16,343 bases of DNA from Synergistaceae bacterium (GTDB taxonomy: Bacteria > Synergistota > Synergistia > Synergistales > Synergistaceae): contig JAISLO010000238.1 of NCBI GenBank assembly GCA_031290815.1, forward strand, positions 1 through 16,343, in the 5' to 3' direction. Below, piece after piece: positions 14,422-16,343 of this stretch. The notes beneath the pieces are model-generated. The model did no database searches and was not told where the DNA came from. It saw only the letters and a program-made list of their open reading frames with translations. Every line of letters starts with the position of its first letter. The first letter of the stretch is position 1. Made by a program: the position numbers and the translations under genes.

Positions 14422-15915
14422 GTGCAAAGCAGCGACATGGGCATCAATCAGGGAAAATTCGCCGATTACCGGGGGTTTACGTTCGATGATCTGCTTCTTG
14501 AGCCAGGCTACAGCGATGTGCTGCCGTCACAGGTAGACACCAGCACATACCTCACCGGGGGGATAACGCTTCGCACGCCTATCTGCAGTTCTGCCATGGA
14601 TACGGTGACCGAGTCCAGGCTCGCGATTGCCCTTGCCCGCGAGGGAGGAATAGGAATACTGCACCGAAATATGTCGATAGAGGATCAGGCGCGCGAGGTC
14701 GACAAAGTCAAGCGTTCCGAGTCGGGGGTCATAGTCGATCCGTTCTATCTGTACCCGGAGGACAGGGTCACCAGGGCAATGGACCTGATGTCGCACTATC
14801 ACATATCCGGCGTTCCAATAGTCAATCACGACCTGCGCCTCGTCGGCATAATAACGAACAGGGACCTCAGATTCATCACCAACTATGATCAGCCCATCGA
14901 CGGAGTCATGACCAAGGAGAATATGGTCACGGCGCCTGTCGGCACCGACATCGAGAGCGCCAAGAAAATACTCAGCAACCGCAAGGTCGAGAAGCTCCCG
15001 ATTGTCGACGAGGAAGGCCGGCTGATGGGACTCATAACCATCAAGGATATTCAGAAGGCAAAGGACTTTCCGAACGCGACAAAGGACTCGCGCGGCCGGC
15101 TGAGGGTAGGGGCGGCCATCGGAACGGGCTCAGATTCCATGAACCGCCTGGAGGCACTGATCGCCGAGTCAGTGGACGTGATAGTCGTCGACACCGCGCA
15201 TGGCCACTCGAAATCGGTGTTAGACATGATAAAGAAAATAAGGGCCGCTTACCCGGATCTCCAGCTTATCGGCGGGAACATCGCGACGGCCGGCGCGGCG
15301 GAGGCCCTGGTCGATGCCGGCGTCGACGCCGTCAAGGTGGGCATCGGCCCCGGTGCCATCTGCACGACGCGTATTGTGGCCGGCATCGGGGTTCCACAGG
15401 TCGCCGCGATAATGAACGTTGCGGATGTCGCCCATAGGATGGGCCGCAAGGTCATAGCGGACGGCGGCATAAGGTATTCGGGGGATATCGTAAAGGCCCT
15501 CGCGGCCGGCGCCGACAGCGTCATGATAGGATCGCTGTTTGCAGGCACCGAGGAGAGCCCCGGTGAAGTCACCATCTACCGTGGCAGGTCGTTCAAGAGC
15601 TTCCGCGGGATGGGCTCTCTGGGTGCGATGAGGGAGGGAACGAGCAAAGACAGGTATTTCCAGGAGGGGGTAACCGAGGATAAACTCGTTCCGGAGGGGA
15701 TAGAGGGGTTGGTTCCCCATAAGGGCGCGCTCGGCGGAATCGTTTTCCAGATGGTTGGAGGCATACGTTCCGGCATGGGTTACTGCGGAACGGCCAACAT
15801 AGAGGAGTTGCACAGAAAGTCGCGTTTCATAGAGGTGACGCCGGCCTCCATGAAGGAGAGCCATCCTCATGACGTTGTCATAACGAAGGAAGCCCCGAAT
15901 TACGCCATGGAGTGA
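14422..15915 (+). CDS. guaB: Inosine-5'-monophosphate dehydrogenase
   Basis: It oxidises IMP to XMP with NAD+, the committed step to guanine nucleotides. The 497 residues match the family. The TIM barrel is split by two CBS domains (about 102-158 and 163-215: DLMSHYHISGVPIV, LSNRKVEKLPIVDE). Catalytic C314 lies in GIGPGAICTTRIVAG, followed by IADGGIRYSGDIVKALAAGAD and the mobile flap with RYFQEG (R411, Y412). The residue two before the catalytic Cys is usually Ser (GPGSICTT); here it is Ala. The GTG start is chosen because of its strong ribosome site; ATG 14437, five codons in, is possible. It is separated from its neighbours by 106 nt upstream and a strong hairpin downstream, so it is probably transcribed alone. 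Confidence 0.97.
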   Translation: MQSSDMGINQGKFADYRGFTFDDLLLEPGYSDVLPSQVDTSTYLTGGITLRTPICSSAMDTVTESRLAIALAREGGIGILHRNMSIEDQAREVDKVKRSESGVIVDPFYLYPEDRVTRAMDLMSHYHISGVPIVNHDLRLVGIITNRDLRFITNYDQPIDGVMTKENMVTAPVGTDIESAKKILSNRKVEKLPIVDEEGRLMGLITIKDIQKAKDFPNATKDSRGRLRVGAAIGTGSDSMNRLEALIAESVDVIVVDTAHGHSKSVLDMIKKIRAAYPDLQLIGGNIATAGAAEALVDAGVDAVKVGIGPGAICTTRIVAGIGVPQVAAIMNVADVAHRMGRKVIADGGIRYSGDIVKALAAGADSVMIGSLFAGTEESPGEVTIYRGRSFKSFRGMGSLGAMREGTSKDRYFQEGVTEDKLVPEGIEGLVPHKGALGGIVFQMVGGIRSGMGYCGTANIEELHRKSRFIEVTPASMKESHPHDVVITKEAPNYAME

Positions 15916-15955
15916 CGGAGGAGACGCCGGACAAATCGATGGCTATGGATACGGC

Positions 15956-15994
15956 AAAAAAAAATCAACGGCGGGCGTTTTTTCACCCGCCGTT
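15956..15994. terminator. Strong hairpin, best terminator for the - strand, possibly bidirectional
   Basis: AACGGCGGG (15967-15975) pairs perfectly with CCCGCCGTT (15986-15994) around a 10-nt T-rich loop. On the - strand the stem is followed by nine T residues (A9 at 15956-15964), an excellent intrinsic terminator for transcription from the right. On the + strand only ATTCTAT follows, so termination of guaB transcripts is plausible but weaker. Confidence 0.8.
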
Positions 15995-16047
15995 ATTCTA
16001 TAAAGCGCGGTATCGGCACGGTTCGACAGGCTCGTACAGCCCCGTTA

Positions 16048-16144
16048 AAGGAACCTCTTTGTCAGTTGATGCACAAAACCTTGATCTACCCCAAACCAGT
16101 CCTCGTAAAGAAACATGCAAAAAAGCTTAAATTGACAACAGTGA
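16048..16144 (-). repeat. 97-bp dispersed repeat, right copy
   Basis: This is the reverse complement of 103-199 with one mismatch (16056). It sits in the 269-nt gap between guaB and the converging RDD-family gene. The flanks beyond both ends show no match to the left locus. About 15.8 kb separates the two copies. Confidence 0.9.
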
Positions 16145-16161
16145 TTGTGACACAAGACGAT

Positions 16162-16184
16162 CAAAACCGCGGGGCTTCGTCCCG
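16162..16184 (-). terminator. Possible weak terminator after the RDD-family gene
   Basis: On the - strand, immediately after the stop codon, a CGGG/CCCG stem (16184-16181 with 16173-16170) with a 7-nt loop is followed by CGGTTTTGA. The stem is short and the T tract brief. The stronger hairpin at 15967-15994 may be the effective stop for this gene. Confidence 0.35.
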
Positions 16185-16343
16185 TCACTTCATGATCACG
16201 ATGGTTCCGGCAAGCATGTCATGAAGCGTTCTCCTGTCCCGCCTGAATATGAGCAGTATGTCGGCCAGAAGGATGATCGCGCATACACCCGATATAAACG
16301 GCAATGCCGGGTTATGCAGCAAGAACATCGGCAGCATCTCCTT
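16185..16343 (-). CDS. RDD-family membrane protein, C-terminal end (partial)
   Basis: Only the last 52 residues are in the window; the gene continues past the right edge and runs toward guaB. A hydrophobic segment (about FISGVCAIILLADILLIF) is followed by RRDRRTLHDMLAGTIVIMK and the stop. The pattern of a membrane helix, then an Arg-rich turn, then TLHDMLAGT-V is typical of the end of the RDD domain, a small membrane domain found in putative transporters and other envelope proteins. The specific function of this member cannot be told from the fragment. Confidence 0.75.
   Translation of the reverse strand, partial: KEMLPMFLLHNPALPFISGVCAIILLADILLIFRRDRRTLHDMLAGTIVIMK

Noticed and set aside
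15912..16130. 72-codon + strand frame after guaB starting with GTG
   Set aside because: It overlaps the guaB stop, runs through the terminator hairpin and into the 97-bp repeat, and its translation has no recognisable pattern.
1..16343. CRISPR array, tRNA or rRNA genes, prophage, defence or toxin-antitoxin genes
   Set aside because: I saw no regularly spaced repeats, no cloverleaf-like or rRNA sequence, and no such proteins; the PIN domain here belongs to a large membrane-bound YacL-type protein without an antitoxin partner.

Overview
The window is a gene-dense bacterial chromosome segment. It holds 13 protein genes on the + strand, plus the 3' end of one more gene on the - strand at the right edge. 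The sequence is GC-rich, yet Ile is often ATA and Arg often AGG, and TTG starts recur (ribD, ribE, recR, gltX). With the gene set (a compact ribD-ribE-ribBA-ribH operon, fused ispDF, and PIN/TRAM protein-ispD-ispF-gltX order), this suggests an anaerobic, low-copy-paralogue bacterium. My best guess is Synergistota-like. That is an inference from style and synteny, not a database result.

Layout. Positions 1-491 hold no confident gene. They contain one copy of a 97-bp dispersed repeat (103-199), nearby inverted repeats, a possible gene scrap on the - strand, and a good extended -10 promoter before uvrC. uvrC (492-1955) encodes an unusually short excision nuclease subunit. After 119 nt comes the riboflavin operon ribD-ribE-ribBA-ribH, with overlapping or near-touching genes. 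It runs directly into serS and then a fused membrane/WecG-TagA-type glycosyltransferase. ebfC (ybaB) and recR follow as an overlapping pair. Next come a membrane PIN/TRAM protein of the YacL type, ispDF, a short RlpA-like secreted protein and gltX. guaB stands alone behind its own leader and is followed by a strong hairpin. The second copy of the 97-bp repeat (16048-16144, opposite orientation) precedes the converging 3' end of an RDD-family membrane protein gene.

How the genes work together. Most are core housekeeping: DNA repair (uvrC, recR, ebfC), flavin synthesis (the rib genes make riboflavin from GTP and ribulose-5-phosphate), tRNA charging (serS, gltX), isoprenoid precursors by the MEP pathway (ispDF) and guanine nucleotide synthesis (guaB). 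The isoprenoid, WecG/TagA and RlpA genes connect to envelope building through the undecaprenyl carrier and peptidoglycan.

Most notable: (i) the 97-bp inverted repeat bracketing almost the whole block; (ii) a UvrC lacking about 100 central residues; (iii) a WecG/TagA enzyme fused to a degenerate WecA/MraY-like membrane domain that has lost most catalytic residues; (iv) an RlpA-like domain with Ala at the conserved His position; (v) an AT-rich island in the 3' half of ispDF. I saw no CRISPR array, tRNA, rRNA, phage genes or obvious defence system.
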